Below, in pieces: positions 43,167-52,318 of a stretch of DNA of 64,000 nt; position 1 is the first letter of the stretch; every line of letters starts with the position of its first letter. Location: positions 62,001 through 126,000 of the forward strand of contig JACKGY010000011.1 in assembly GCA_020639295.1 (NCBI GenBank). Direction: 5' to 3'. The notes beneath the pieces are model-generated. The model did not search any database, was not told the origin of the DNA, and was given only the letters and a program-made list of their open reading frames with translations. Source of the stretch: Planctomycetota bacterium. Its GTDB lineage: Bacteria > Planctomycetota > GCA-002687715 > DRQF01. The translations under genes were made by a program, and so were the position numbers.

Positions 43167-43565
43167 ATGCTGGAACAGGTCGTCGAGCACGAACTCTTCA
43201 GTAACGTGTTCTTGAGTTCGGCGGACAGTTACGTGGCGCGCTGCAATTCGCACGCCATAACGATGGCAGGGAATCGCGTCGTGCTAAATGTCACGCTGAT
43301 CCAGAGTACTGGCGCTGAATCAGGCGACACGCTGACTCTTCAGGTAGAAGGGAGTTATGAGGGCCAGGTGTGGAAGACGGGGAGCCTCGGTTCGGTAGTT
43401 TACACCTTGCTCACGGAATCTCCGCCCGACAACAAGACGATCTCAGTCGCGATCGACGACATCGACTACGCATACATGAGGCTGAGTGCGGACCTCTCAG
43501 ATGCGGGCGGGGCGTCGACTGTCCAGGTCTTGTTCTCGGCGAGCATCGTTTGCTCAGAACAGTGA
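43167..43565 (+). CDS. paralog 5 of the EGSYDG family
   Basis: 132 aa. MAGNRVVLNVTLIQSTGAES, VEGSYEGQVWKTGSLG, DDIDYAYMRLSADLSDAGG and the end IVCSEQ. Asp of SYDG is Glu here. It is the last of the array; its stop is followed directly by a transposase 3'-end remnant, so further copies may have been lost. Confidence 0.68.
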   Translation: MLEQVVEHELFSNVFLSSADSYVARCNSHAITMAGNRVVLNVTLIQSTGAESGDTLTLQVEGSYEGQVWKTGSLGSVVYTLLTESPPDNKTISVAIDDIDYAYMRLSADLSDAGGASTVQVLFSASIVCSEQ

Positions 43566-43760
43566 TTCTCGTCCGTGATCGACTGGCGCCGAACCTCGCG
43601 CTGCGACTCGAACGAATACCAGCCGAGCGATGCTCGGCGCGACGCCGAAGGTTGATCGAACGCGATGCGATATTCGAAACGTTGCAGGAAGCGGGACTTG
43701 TACCTTTGACCCGAGGCGGCAGGTCCTGGGAGCCGGTAGAGTGGGAAACATCAACATGAG
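43566..43760 (+). pseudogene. 3' remnant of a DDE transposase gene (same family as 54355-55434)
   Basis: Frame encoding LALRLERIPAERCSARRRRL, IERDAIFETLQEAGLVPLTR and GGRSWEPVEWE matches the last ~65 residues of the transposase ending at 55434 (LERIPAEHCSARRRRLLERH...GGRPWEPVAWE). The upstream part is missing. Similarity extends a few bases beyond the stop to TGAGCAG, which probably marks the element's right end. Confidence 0.8.
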
Positions 43761-44121
43761 CAGAACAACCGATTCAAAAAGCCACTGGAGGCTGCCTCGA
43801 TCCATGACCGGAGTATGTATCCACTGCAACTGTAGTCAATCCAATGTCGAGAATCCAAGTCGATGTTCCTCCCCCTTGCAGAGTGAATATGGGCCGCCCT
43901 GGATGCGCAACACGATGGTTCCAGACTGCCACTGTGGTCAAACTTCTGGTCTCGCGTCGCATGCGCGCGGTGTGGCTGGGGAACGGGATGCCCGCATGGC
44001 GTTCGAACCCAGACCCACGCTGGGATTGCCGCACGACGCCGGAATGGGGTGCCTGAGCCTGTTCACTCGAGAACCCAACCGAACGCTTCGTTCGGAGACA
44101 AGAGTTCAGGGTTTGCCCGCG

Positions 44122-45123
44122 ATGAGTGGAGGGCTAGTTGAGTCTAACAACAATGACTCTCACCTCATAGATGCCCTCGGGAGACCGAGTGTGATCCACG
44201 ACCGCGCTTTCTACGAGCCGAGCATTGATACCGAGGACGTTGCTCGCGAATTGGATCTCCTGAACAAAGGGAAACCTCCGACCATCGACTACATCGATAA
44301 GGGAGATGGTCTAGGGCCATATATCTGTATTGAATGGGATCCTGGTCTTGGGGACTCCTTCAAAAATATGGAGTTTCTCATAGATCACAATGTTGATTTT
44401 CTTCAGTTTCCAAAGATTGTTGTAGCTGACAGGTTCATTCATTGCCCCTCAGACAAGGCTCTTGCCACCGCAAAGAGCCGGACGCTTCCGTGGAATGGTA
44501 GAATTGTGGGTGCGACAGGTAACGCAGGTCAGCCAATTGAGAGAGAGAATACATACGTTGACTCGCGGACATTCCGATCTCCATACTACAATGAGGCGGG
44601 TCACGGTGGGCGTGGGTATCGGACGTTCAACTACTTGGGGCAGAAGATTTTTCCGAAGGAGCGTCTTAATGTCTATTCTTCACTGGGCCACGTGAGGTTA
44701 CTCGATCGTCCGAGTTTTCCACTTTCTTTCTATCTGGAGGAAAGTGAAAAGACGGACGCGGCTCTGGCCGCAGGCGAATATGGAGACGAGTTGCGCCGGT
44801 GTCGTATGGTCGGCTTCAAGTTTATTATTCAGTTTACTTGGTATTTGCTGATCGATTATGTCGTTGAATACAAGGGGCGATATAATTGGATTAAGTGCTT
44901 TGGTACGTGTGAAAACTCTTCCGGGGAGAAGAAGTCGTCTGAATATGATGACACTTATCCCTATGAGGTGACACTGCCCCCGCATGTGGCCAATGGACTT
45001 GATGTGATCGACTATTGGGCACTTCGAGAATTTGAATCTGGGCGGGGTGGTGGTGCTTGGGGGTGGATTGCGTCTTGGGCGAAGATGGGGTCGACTCCGC
45101 CGCCGCCCCCCAATTCTCCGTGA
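44122..45123 (+). CDS. hypothetical protein, lower-GC cargo gene
   Basis: About 333 aa from ATG 44122; the same frame stays open upstream to 43630 but that part reads across a transposase remnant. Mixed alpha/beta: ARELDLLNKGKPPTIDYIDK, GPYICIEWDPGLGDSFKNME, FIIQFTWYLLIDYVVEYKGR and a Pro-rich end. One hydrophobic segment near 240-255 could be buried or membrane-associated. Codon use is noticeably less G+C-rich than the chromosome. No family recognised. A lipoprotein gene follows 20 bp later. Confidence 0.5.
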   Translation: MSGGLVESNNNDSHLIDALGRPSVIHDRAFYEPSIDTEDVARELDLLNKGKPPTIDYIDKGDGLGPYICIEWDPGLGDSFKNMEFLIDHNVDFLQFPKIVVADRFIHCPSDKALATAKSRTLPWNGRIVGATGNAGQPIERENTYVDSRTFRSPYYNEAGHGGRGYRTFNYLGQKIFPKERLNVYSSLGHVRLLDRPSFPLSFYLEESEKTDAALAAGEYGDELRRCRMVGFKFIIQFTWYLLIDYVVEYKGRYNWIKCFGTCENSSGEKKSSEYDDTYPYEVTLPPHVANGLDVIDYWALREFESGRGGGAWGWIASWAKMGSTPPPPPNSP

Positions 45124-45143
45124 TGCGTGCCGTGGGGTAGCTG

Positions 45144-45731
45144 ATGCGTGTTAGAATGAGTGTTATCTTGTGGGCTTTGAGCACTTTGTCCATGGCTCTT
45201 GCCGCCTGCTGTACCGAAGGACATTCGTGGACTTATGGTGTATCCCATGCTGAGGCGGCGGACTTGTCGAGCGTCGGCCTTGCGGTGGTTCACTACGAAA
45301 GCGCCAAGATGACGATCGGGGTGACTGCCATGAATGACCTTGATGAGGCGATTCGTTTATGGCCAAGCTACGTCGATGCATACCTTCTGCGAGCATACAT
45401 GGCGTCAAGTGTGATGATCGAAGAGCCTCTCGCCCCAGATGAGCGCTCGGAGTTTGGCGAAGATGCGATTCGTGATCTTCATTGCGCTTTGAAGATCGAC
45501 GAGCGTTGCGCCGCATTCGCATACTACAACCTTGCTGAGGTGTACCTTCGCAGGGGAGAGATCGTTAGGGCGCGTTCATATGCATTGATGGCGGTGGCGG
45601 CAATTCGACTCGCGGGAGGTCGCGTTGAAAATGATGCGCTAGGTGGTATGGACATAGCAACCGGCCTGGAACTACTGAGTAGAGTCTCGGAGAGTGTCGA
45701 GAAATCCATGCCTGGCGACCTTGGGAAGTGA
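45144..45731 (+). CDS. TPR-like lipoprotein
   Basis: A 195-aa protein. The signal peptide with a lipobox-like LAAC near residue 22 predicts lipidation. Two TPR-like helical pairs follow: DLDEAIRLWPSYVDAYLLRA and DLHCALKIDERCAAFAYYNL / AEVYLRRGEIVRARSYALMA. It probably scaffolds proteins in the periplasm. It begins 20 bp after the hypothetical gene at 44122, and both share lower G+C. Confidence 0.65.
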   Translation: MRVRMSVILWALSTLSMALAACCTEGHSWTYGVSHAEAADLSSVGLAVVHYESAKMTIGVTAMNDLDEAIRLWPSYVDAYLLRAYMASSVMIEEPLAPDERSEFGEDAIRDLHCALKIDERCAAFAYYNLAEVYLRRGEIVRARSYALMAVAAIRLAGGRVENDALGGMDIATGLELLSRVSESVEKSMPGDLGK

Positions 45732-45779
45732 CGTTGTCTGTTGCTTTTGTCGCGACCTGTCCCAATCGTCTATTCAGAT

Positions 45780-46090
45780 CGGACCCTAGTCCTACGAATC
45801 CGGCGACCGTACTCGACGCAAGCGGGATTGCTGATGGTCATGGAGGGTGCGGATCACGCGCGATGAGCCGATGATCGCGGGGCGCAGGCATATCGCTCCC
45901 GTCGACTTGAGTGAGTCGATAGCGAGTTCAAGCGGCGCAGTGATAACGGTGGTGAAGTTCGCCGAGCAAGGGCGTCGCCACCAGATGGCCATCGAGATCG
46001 ACCAAGCGGAATTCGGGCGCGTTGCCGTCGAGCGACAGGTAGGTGCAGGCGGGCGTTGTACCAGGCGACGCACTTTGTGCCACTCAATGA
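45780..46090 (-). pseudogene. C-terminal remnant of an integrase-core transposase (copy of 57060-57408)
   Basis: On the minus strand, bases match the 57060-57408 fragment block by block: GATTCCGGCGAC-type start, GAGTGAGTCGATAGCG, GGGCGCGTTGCCGTCGAGCG and TTGTACCAGGCGACG. Frames are broken. It is the decayed end of the same IS. Confidence 0.65.
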
Positions 46091-46134
46091 TTGATTCCCC
46101 AAGGCCGACGGCTCTCCTGGTCCTCGAAGTCGCC

Positions 46135-46660
46135 TCACGGCCGACTGCCGCTCGTGCTCGCGATCGACAACGGCTACGACAGCAAGCAGCTGCGGAGCTT
46201 TGCCCGGGAGGAGGGTGTGACCCTGCTCGTGAACCTGCCGCGGACGCCCCAGCACAACTGCTGGGTCGAACGGGCGATGCGCTCGCTGAAGTAGGGCATC
46301 CGCGAGCGGCTGGAGCCGGAGGAACTGAGAGAGGAGCGCGCGCTCGCCCCTCACGGACCTCGTGCTCGTCCTGCGGGAGAGCCTGCTCGACTTGGATGCG
46401 AGAGGACGAGCACGGCGAAAGGGAGAATCGGCGAATGATCGTGACAGGCCGAGCAGGCAGGACTATGATCAAGAGCTGTGTAGTCGACTGGCGCGAAGCC
46501 TCGCGTGTCGACTTGAACGTATACCCGCCGTGCACTGCTCGGCACGACGCCGAAGGCTGCTCGAACACTACGCACCATTCGTGACATTACTGGAAGCGGG
46601 ACTCGTATCTTTGACCCGAGGCGGCAGGCCCTAGAAGCGGGTGGCGTGGCAAGGATTAGC
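46135..46660 (+). pseudogene. degenerate DDE transposase remnant (family of 54355-55434)
   Basis: LPLVLAIDNGYDSKQLRSFA, REEGVTLLVNLPRTPQHN and CWVERAMRSLK match residues of the intact transposase at 54355, but an in-frame TAG follows at 46292 and later frameshifts occur. The ending LERIPAVHCSARRRRLLEHY to SLTRGGRP is recognisable. It is a nonfunctional copy lacking the 5' half. Confidence 0.8.
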
Positions 46661-46706
46661 GTGCGCAGTACAGTAGCCGGATGAGAAACACTTGAGAGGA
46701 GTTCCG

Positions 46707-47330
46707 ATGGTTAGGCGACTTAGAGTGATTACGGCACAAGAGGACAATGACGCCATCGAATTTCGATTTGCGGCGGACGAGAGAGTACATTTTGAGTTGA
46801 AAGACGGGCAAAGGACGAAGGTTCTATTAAGCGCTGTTCTCGAAGAGACAATCGATGTATTTCTGAACCTGGCCATGCGATCGCTGTTGCGCCGCCTGCG
46901 ACTGAGGAGACGCTACGCGCCCCGACCTGTAAGAATGCAGCTTTCGATTGATCAGGCTGCGATTGAGAGCGTACTTTCGCATGAGATCATAAGAGGTAGG
47001 CTCACTGCCGCGGGTATTCGGCTGCGAGCTCTGGAGATCGGAGTCGATGGAATTCACGCCGACTTGGAGCGTGAGGGAAAGGGCCGACAATCAACCACGT
47101 TTTCCTTTCGGGTTAGGAATGGAAACTCACTTGTCATCAAGAGGAGTAGTGGCCAATGGGATACGCAAATCGAAGAGGCGTTCCCAATGGTGCAGGTTAA
47201 TCGGGAAGAGTTGATAGTGAATCACGGGATTCCTCAGCTCGTCGTGCAGACAACATCAAAAGCAATATGCGCAAGGGCAATTGTGCGCTTCTCCGATTTG
47301 CTTGACCTATTGCATTTGACAGGAGTCTGA
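46707..47330 (+). CDS. hypothetical cargo protein
   Basis: A 207-aa protein, ATG 46707 after AGAGGAG. Opening RRLRVITAQEDNDAIEFRFA, an Arg-rich middle (RSLLRRLRLRRRYAPRPVRM) and a beta-rich second half (RNGNSLVIKRSSGQWDTQIE). No family recognised. It lies directly after a transposase remnant and 4 bp before the next gene, so it may be half of a two-gene cargo unit. Confidence 0.5.
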   Translation: MVRRLRVITAQEDNDAIEFRFAADERVHFELKDGQRTKVLLSAVLEETIDVFLNLAMRSLLRRLRLRRRYAPRPVRMQLSIDQAAIESVLSHEIIRGRLTAAGIRLRALEIGVDGIHADLEREGKGRQSTTFSFRVRNGNSLVIKRSSGQWDTQIEEAFPMVQVNREELIVNHGIPQLVVQTTSKAICARAIVRFSDLLDLLHLTGV

Positions 47331-47333
47331 CCA

Positions 47334-48113
47334 ATGCCGAACGGAACTCAACACACAGGCCTGAAGCGGGGAGACGGCGAGAGTCGGCGTGCGTACGTAC
47401 AGCGACTGTTCGAGAAGGAAAAGCCATCACAAACAGGTGTGTCGACGGAGGAGTGGATAGAGGCCGTAAAACGTGGAATTGTCGATCTTAAGCCAGATGA
47501 GATCGACACGATTGCGTCAGTATTCGCGGCTCTGACGACACCCCTTAAGTTCGCGTTTAACGACCTAATTGGCTGGGCAGACTCAGGTCTTGACGCTGAG
47601 ATTCATGCCCACATACATGACGATGCAAAGAGCTCGGACGGTTGGATCTCCCTGGATCTGTTCATTGACATTGAGCAGCTGAAGAAAGGGGCGTCACTGA
47701 GAATCGCTGGTAGGAATGGGATCGCGGCTGCTATTGGCAGTCAGCCGTCATCAGATGCTCAGCAACAGCATGGGATTTGGGTCCGGGTCGAGATTAAGAA
47801 AGACATCGCAAAGGAGCTCGATAAGGACGAGCTTCGAACCTGCAATTGGATTACTGTAAAAGGGGCACTCAAGTTCGACCAGGACGGGCACGTCGAGATT
47901 CACCCGCGAAAGCCAGGAGACGTTACTCCCCATGGTCATACTTCGCCGCGGGGACCTGGAAGCCCGGGAGCTCCGGGCGCTCCGGGCGAGCCTGCTAAGG
48001 GGCGAGGTGGTGGTTCCACAGGTAGTGGTGCAGGTCGAAACGCACCTTCCGACTTGCCTACACAGCGTTTGCGGCGACCGGAAAAGGATCAAATGGTTGA
48101 CCCTCCATCCTGA
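47334..48113 (+). CDS. hypothetical protein with collagen-like tail
   Basis: A 259-aa protein. An N-terminal soluble domain (AYVQRLFEKEKPSQTGVSTE, TIASVFAALTTPLKFAFNDL) is followed by beta strands, then a Gly-X-Y-like run near 208-222 (RGPGSPGAPGAPGEP) and a Gly/Ser/Arg-rich end. The run is too short for a full triple helix. Its start is 4 bp from the stop of the gene upstream. Function unknown. Confidence 0.5.
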   Translation: MPNGTQHTGLKRGDGESRRAYVQRLFEKEKPSQTGVSTEEWIEAVKRGIVDLKPDEIDTIASVFAALTTPLKFAFNDLIGWADSGLDAEIHAHIHDDAKSSDGWISLDLFIDIEQLKKGASLRIAGRNGIAAAIGSQPSSDAQQQHGIWVRVEIKKDIAKELDKDELRTCNWITVKGALKFDQDGHVEIHPRKPGDVTPHGHTSPRGPGSPGAPGAPGEPAKGRGGGSTGSGAGRNAPSDLPTQRLRRPEKDQMVDPPS

Positions 48114-48274
48114 TCAGCAGGCTCAGCTGCAAGCCTCAAGTGCGTCGTGGGGTGCTGGCTCGGAAGCGCACGAGATTCGCGGTCGAGAAGAGGGCAACGG
48201 CCGTGAGCCCACCGACGATCCTGCCGGCCACCATGGCGTCTGCCCTTCCAGTCGCGGCTCGGTCCTTCAAGGGC

Positions 48275-48385
48275 TGACCCGTCAGTAGCCGGCCGAGAAG
48301 CCCTGCTGCACCGCCCTGATCGCGAGCGCGCGCGAGGTGGGTCTTGCCGACGCCGGGCGGACTTCCGACCCCAGGCTGGCCGAGA
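48275..48385 (-). pseudogene. IstB-like ATPase remnant
   Basis: Minus-strand frame gives PPGVGKTHLAR, then a frameshift, then AIRAVQQGFSA, both from the P-loop region of IS21-type IstB proteins. Only about 110 bp remain. Confidence 0.6.
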
Positions 48386-48443
48386 TCACGCCGTCATGCC
48401 CGCCGATTCAGCGGTCTGGTGGGTGCGCAAAACTGCGCGTCCC

Positions 48444-48593
48444 CTATGGCGCTTCGTACCGCGTCCGCCGACAGTGCTCGGGTAGGGCCTCCTCGTACTC
48501 GACCGGGATGCCGAGTTGGTTTACGAAGAGGTCCTTGAGCGCAGCCATGCTTCTGGTTGCAATCGCGATGTGCTCGATGCGCTTGATTTTCAT
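48444..48593 (-). pseudogene. N-terminal fragment resembling methylmalonyl-CoA epimerase (VOC fold)
   Basis: A 49-codon frame: MKIKRIEHIAIATRSMAALK then DLFVNQLGIPVEYEEALPEH and a stop. The KRIEHIAIA...LKDLFVNQLGI pattern is the first beta-alpha unit of glyoxalase-fold epimerases. It ends early, so it is a gene fragment, perhaps carried in by a mobile element. Confidence 0.4.
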
Positions 48594-49227
48594 GGCCCGA
48601 CTCCGGAGATGGCTGAGCGGGTCGATCAGGCTCTTGCCCTAATTCCTTCCGCGCGTTCGAGATCATGCTAAGGTCGGTTAGGCGGTGCGACTACTCTGAG
48701 TATCGGAGTAGCGGACGGCCCAGGACGGTTCGCGCGCAAGAGGCTACTCCGCAACGCTCACTTGGCCTCCCGCGCCTAGGACCGCATCGCCGATCTTCGG
48801 CAGACCGAGGCTGAGGCGTCACGGGGGCCCGTCACGGGATGCGGCGCGCCCTCACGCTCTGCCCGGCGCACAACCGCTCGACGACCCGCAGAGGGTGACA
48901 CCGCTCTTCGATTCGTGCGACGGTCGCCAGGTTTATGGCAACCGAAGCAGGTTTCCTCACCATCGAACTCGCGAATTCTCTCGGCACTCTGCGTACGAGA
49001 GCTTTCACGAAGAACAGCGCGACTTTCTGAAGCTCGTTCAGGATCGCTCGGGCGTCCACAACTCCATTCTTTACTCTTGATACAACCCGACTACCAAGGC
49101 GCTTCCCGAACAGGATGCCGAGCGTAATCGCGCGTACGAGGTCAGGGCGCGTTCAGCGTGGCCCTTTTCGGGCCTATGGTATGATAGACGGAAGCGCCTA
49201 AGGTCGTGTTGTGAAAGGACGAGTCAA
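48594..49227. other. 634-bp stretch without a supported gene
   Basis: Only short overlapping frames. No recognisable domain, RNA gene or repeat seen. TATGGTATGATAGAC at 49176-49190 resembles an extended -10 element upstream of the gene at 49228. Confidence 0.4.
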
Positions 49228-49779
49228 GTGAACTCACGTATTGTTGCAGGGGTGGTTATGGCCTCAGTGGTCACGGCGCGAGAACTTGCCAGAATGCACT
49301 GGCAGCCGGGAGTTGCATTGGCCAAACAATCGACTCGTGGCACGACCTTCCTCATCAACGCGATCTGGATCACATCGGCTGTGTTAGTGCTCTCTGAAGA
49401 TAGGGTGAATACTGGGCTATCAGTTGCTGGTATCGCTGTATTCGTATTAGGCGCGACGATTAGAGTAATTGCCCATTCTGCTCTACGGCATGAGTATTCT
49501 AGGGGAATCTGCGCTATTGAAGATCACCGTCTTGTCTCGAGCGGAGTCTATGGAATCCTAAGGCACCCGCTGCACTTTGGCATGTGCCTTGAAGTCGTTG
49601 GAATGTCCATTGTTGTTGATCGTCCGTATGCCGATTGGGTATTGGTGCTGTCGATGCTCGTCGTGGTGTGTTATCGAAATCGCCTTGAGGACCTGTTTCT
49701 TGAGCGGCTATTCGGAAGGCGGTTTCGAGACTATCAACGTGCGAGTTGGGACCTTGTTGACTTGGTGGTGCGAAAATGA
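49228..49779 (+). CDS. isoprenylcysteine carboxyl methyltransferase (ICMT/PEMT)-like membrane protein
   Basis: A 183-aa protein with three to four membrane segments. The hallmark HRLVSSGVYGILRHPLHFGM and the later ERLFGRRFRDYQRAS match ICMT/NnrU-type methyltransferases, which bind SAM with the RHPxYxG motif. GTG/ATG choice: ATG 49228 follows a weak GGACGAG. It overlaps the ATP-grasp gene by 4 nt. The pair may modify a peptide or lipid. Confidence 0.75.
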   Translation: MNSRIVAGVVMASVVTARELARMHWQPGVALAKQSTRGTTFLINAIWITSAVLVLSEDRVNTGLSVAGIAVFVLGATIRVIAHSALRHEYSRGICAIEDHRLVSSGVYGILRHPLHFGMCLEVVGMSIVVDRPYADWVLVLSMLVVVCYRNRLEDLFLERLFGRRFRDYQRASWDLVDLVVRK

Positions 49780-50954
49780 GAGTCCTTATCACAGGCGCCA
49801 GAGTGCCTTACTCTCTCTTCGTGGCACAGAGACTACATGCTTTGGGGTGCCACGTCTATCTTGCTGACTGGAGTCGTATTTCTATTGGATTTCAGGGTAG
49901 AGACGTTTGCGGCATCCATCGTTACGAAGCTCCCTGGGGTCAGGGTCAGGATTGGGTTCAGGCGCTCTGTAAAATTGCTCGGCGGTGGAGGATCGAAGCG
50001 ATTGTGCCACTCTACGAAGAGGCGTTTCTTCTTTCAAAACACCAGGAGTTGTTGGGTCCGGTTCGGATCCTCGGGGTATCTGAGTATGATACAGCTATGG
50101 GCTTGCATGACAAGCGGTCGTTCTACGCTTTGGCCACGCGTGCTGGTATCAGCGTACCGAAGACGATGAGCGTCGATGAAGCGAAAGAGATTTGGACCAC
50201 CCATCACTCAGCATTTCTCAAAGCACCGCAGTCGAGTTCTGGTCTCGGAGTGCTACGCGCGATTGGAGGGAAGCAGGCCAGAAGGCGTGTGGGCATTGTT
50301 CGTCGGCGCGCGCGCGTACCGACTGGGGTTCCAATCATAGCGCAACAGGCGATTTCTGGCGAGCATCTCTGTAGTCTGAGTTTTGTGAGTGACGATGGTG
50401 AAATTGACACATGTGTCTATGAGAATGTTCTGGAGTTTCCGCGACTGAGTGGGGCTGGCGTCTTGAGATCCGCGCGATATGACCAGGAGGTTCTTGAAGC
50501 AGCCAAGAGAGTCGCCGTCGTAGGCCGAGTTAGGGGGTTCTTGGGCTTAGACTTCATACGTAGCAAGCGGACGGGGGAGCTGTTCATAATTGACGCCAAC
50601 CCACGGCCTACACCAGGCATTGTGATTGCCGAGGAAATGGGATGCGGCTTCCTTGGAAGGATGTTGGGACTTAGCTCATCGATGCGGAGCGGTTACCTTC
50701 CGCTAATGACGGTGCTGTGGCCACTATGCGTTCCTGCCTGGTTCTGGGAGCTTGCTCGTCAACCGAACCATGCAATGAGAGTGCTTTCGGACTTAAGGCG
50801 GTCCTGGCCCCCTCTCAGTGAGTTGCGGACTGATTACGCGCGAAATCGGCTTCTCGCGTGGCTGGTCACGGCGATGAACCTCTGTAGTATGGTCGGCGGG
50901 CATAGCTCGTCCAGAATCAGGAGATCGCAGCACGTTGATTATCGTTCCATTTGA
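49776..50954 (+). CDS. ATP-grasp family ligase
   Basis: A 392-aa protein. The N-terminal Rossmann-like domain MRVLITGARVPYSLFVAQRL leads to ATP-grasp motifs: FLKAPQSSSGLGVLRAIGG (glycine-rich loop) and GFLGLDFIRSKRTGELFIID with ANPRPTPG metal-binding Asn. This resembles carbamoyl-phosphate-synthase-like ATP-grasp ligases that join carboxylates to amines. It is translationally coupled (ATGA) to the ICMT-like gene, so the two likely act on one substrate. Confidence 0.8.
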   Translation: MRVLITGARVPYSLFVAQRLHALGCHVYLADWSRISIGFQGRDVCGIHRYEAPWGQGQDWVQALCKIARRWRIEAIVPLYEEAFLLSKHQELLGPVRILGVSEYDTAMGLHDKRSFYALATRAGISVPKTMSVDEAKEIWTTHHSAFLKAPQSSSGLGVLRAIGGKQARRRVGIVRRRARVPTGVPIIAQQAISGEHLCSLSFVSDDGEIDTCVYENVLEFPRLSGAGVLRSARYDQEVLEAAKRVAVVGRVRGFLGLDFIRSKRTGELFIIDANPRPTPGIVIAEEMGCGFLGRMLGLSSSMRSGYLPLMTVLWPLCVPAWFWELARQPNHAMRVLSDLRRSWPPLSELRTDYARNRLLAWLVTAMNLCSMVGGHSSSRIRRSQHVDYRSI

Positions 50955-50984
50955 TCGCCTTGTCCGTAGCGGAAACACCGATCC

Positions 50985-51045
50985 GGCCCGAGTCCTCTCC
51001 CTACCGGAAATCCAGATCCGACCAGAGTCGTACTGACGTGCCCAT
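50985..51045. repeat. IS end remnant
   Basis: CTCCCTACCGGAAATCCAGA then TCCGACCAGAGTCGTAC resembles the terminal part seen at 45775, 56583 and 57055 (TGTCCCTACCGGAAACTCAG). Confidence 0.5.
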
Positions 51046-51107
51046 GAGAAATCCGGCCATGTAAGATGCGAGGGTTGCCCTGGCTCGGAGCCAGAACGGA
51101 GACCCTG

Positions 51108-51377
51108 ATGGCAGGACGGAAACGGCATTCAGAAACCCAGATCATCGCGATCCTGAAAGAGGTCGAGGCCGGCCTCTCGGTCACGGAAGCGTCGAGGAAG
51201 CACGGCGTGAGCGCCGGCACGATTCATCGCTGGCGAGCGAAGTACGGCGGACTCGAGAGCTCCCAGCTCAAGCAGCTGAAGGAACTCGAGGACGAGAATC
51301 GTCGCCTGAAGAAGCTCGTCGCGGACCTCAGCCTGGACAAGCAGCTCCTCCAGGAGGTGCTCAACCGAAAATGGTGA
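51108..51377 (+). CDS. IS3-family transposase orfA (HTH)
   Basis: 89 aa from ATG 51108: RKRHSETQIIAILKEVEAGL, SVTEASRKHGVSAGTIHRWR, then a leucine-zipper-like helix LKQLKELEDENRRLKKLVAD. This is the standard IS3 OrfA (HTH_Tnp_1). It overlaps the orfB frame by 7 bp, the usual site for frameshifted OrfAB. Confidence 0.92.
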   Translation: MAGRKRHSETQIIAILKEVEAGLSVTEASRKHGVSAGTIHRWRAKYGGLESSQLKQLKELEDENRRLKKLVADLSLDKQLLQEVLNRKW

Positions 51378-51860
51378 CGCCCGCCGATCGCAAACAGGCC
51401 GCGAGCTTCCTGGTCTCGAAGCACGAGATCAGCAAGCGTCGATCGTGCGGGCTCGTCAATCTCCATCGCTCGACACTCGACTACGAGAGCTGTCGGGAGG
51501 AGCCGGTCGAACTCAAGGAGGCCATGTCGAAGGAAGCCGCAGAGCGGCCGAGATTCGGCTACCGGCGTCTTTGGATAATGGTCCGGCGACACGGTCACGA
51601 GGTCGGTTTCTGGGCCTTCTATCGCCACTATCGCGAGCTCGGCCTGGCGCTCAGGAAGCGGAAGAGGAAGCGCCTGAAGGGACAGTCTCGTGCCCCGCAA
51701 GCCGAGGCGGAGCAGCCGAACGATCGCTGGTCGATGGACTTCGTCCACGACCAGACCGCGGCTGGCCGGTCCTTCCGGATGCTCAACGTCGTCGACGACT
51801 GCACCCGCGAGGCGCTCGAAGTCGAGGTCGCGAGCTCCTTGCCGAGCGGTCGGGTGTTAC
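51371..51860 (+). pseudogene. IS3-family transposase orfB, truncated
   Basis: Encodes HTH_21 (RPRFGYRRLWIMVRRHGHEV) and the start of the integrase core (RWSMDFVHDQTAAGRSFRML, VVDDCTREALEVEV with the first catalytic Asp). Similarity stops near 51857, where an IS21-type end (repeated GTCACGA-AGTGACCCCC units) begins. The second Asp and the Glu are missing, so it is inactive. Confidence 0.88.
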
Positions 51861-52254
51861 CGGTCACGAGAAGTGACCCCCCAAATGGTCACGAAACGTG
51901 ACCCCCTTCCCGCCGGCTGACGGAGGCCGGAAAGGGAGCAGGGCCTGGGGCATGCCCCAGGCCCTGCTCGGAGTCACCGAGTATCCGATCTTTCCCATCT
52001 CTGGCAGTTTCAGGGAACTACGAATCCTGAACAGCCGGAGGAAAGCGGAGGTGATCTCCTTGTCTACATTCCTAACTCTGAAGGCCCTCCACGAGGAGGG
52101 CGTCCCGAAGAAGACGATGGCGCGGCGTCTGGACCTCGATGTCCGGACGGTGCGCTCCTGGGTGTCGCGGATCGAGGCCGGCGCGACCACGCCGGGCCAG
52201 TCCCCGCGCCCGAGCAAGCTTGTGCCGCTCAACGAAATGATTTCCACGACCTGA
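51861..52254 (+). pseudogene. IS21-family left end and istA N-terminal fragment
   Basis: Two near repeats (GTCACGAGAAGTGACCCCCC and GTCACGAAACGTGACCCCC) form an IS21-type end. A frame then reads STFLTLKALHEEGVPKKTMA, RRLDLDVRTVRSWVSRIEAG and SKLVPLNEMI, the IstA HTH, before breaking at about 52245 where the next element starts. It is thus inserted in IS3 orfB and itself interrupted. Confidence 0.75.
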
Positions 52255-52318
52255 TGGCAGCCCAGGGCTCCGAAAGCCGCCTCCCAACCGCCCCGAAGGG
52301 GGCCGAAAGGAGGCTTCC

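Noticed and set aside
48832..49059. 75-codon minus frame
   Set aside because: No ribosome site, no domain, and overlaps a similar plus-strand frame; cannot be told from chance.
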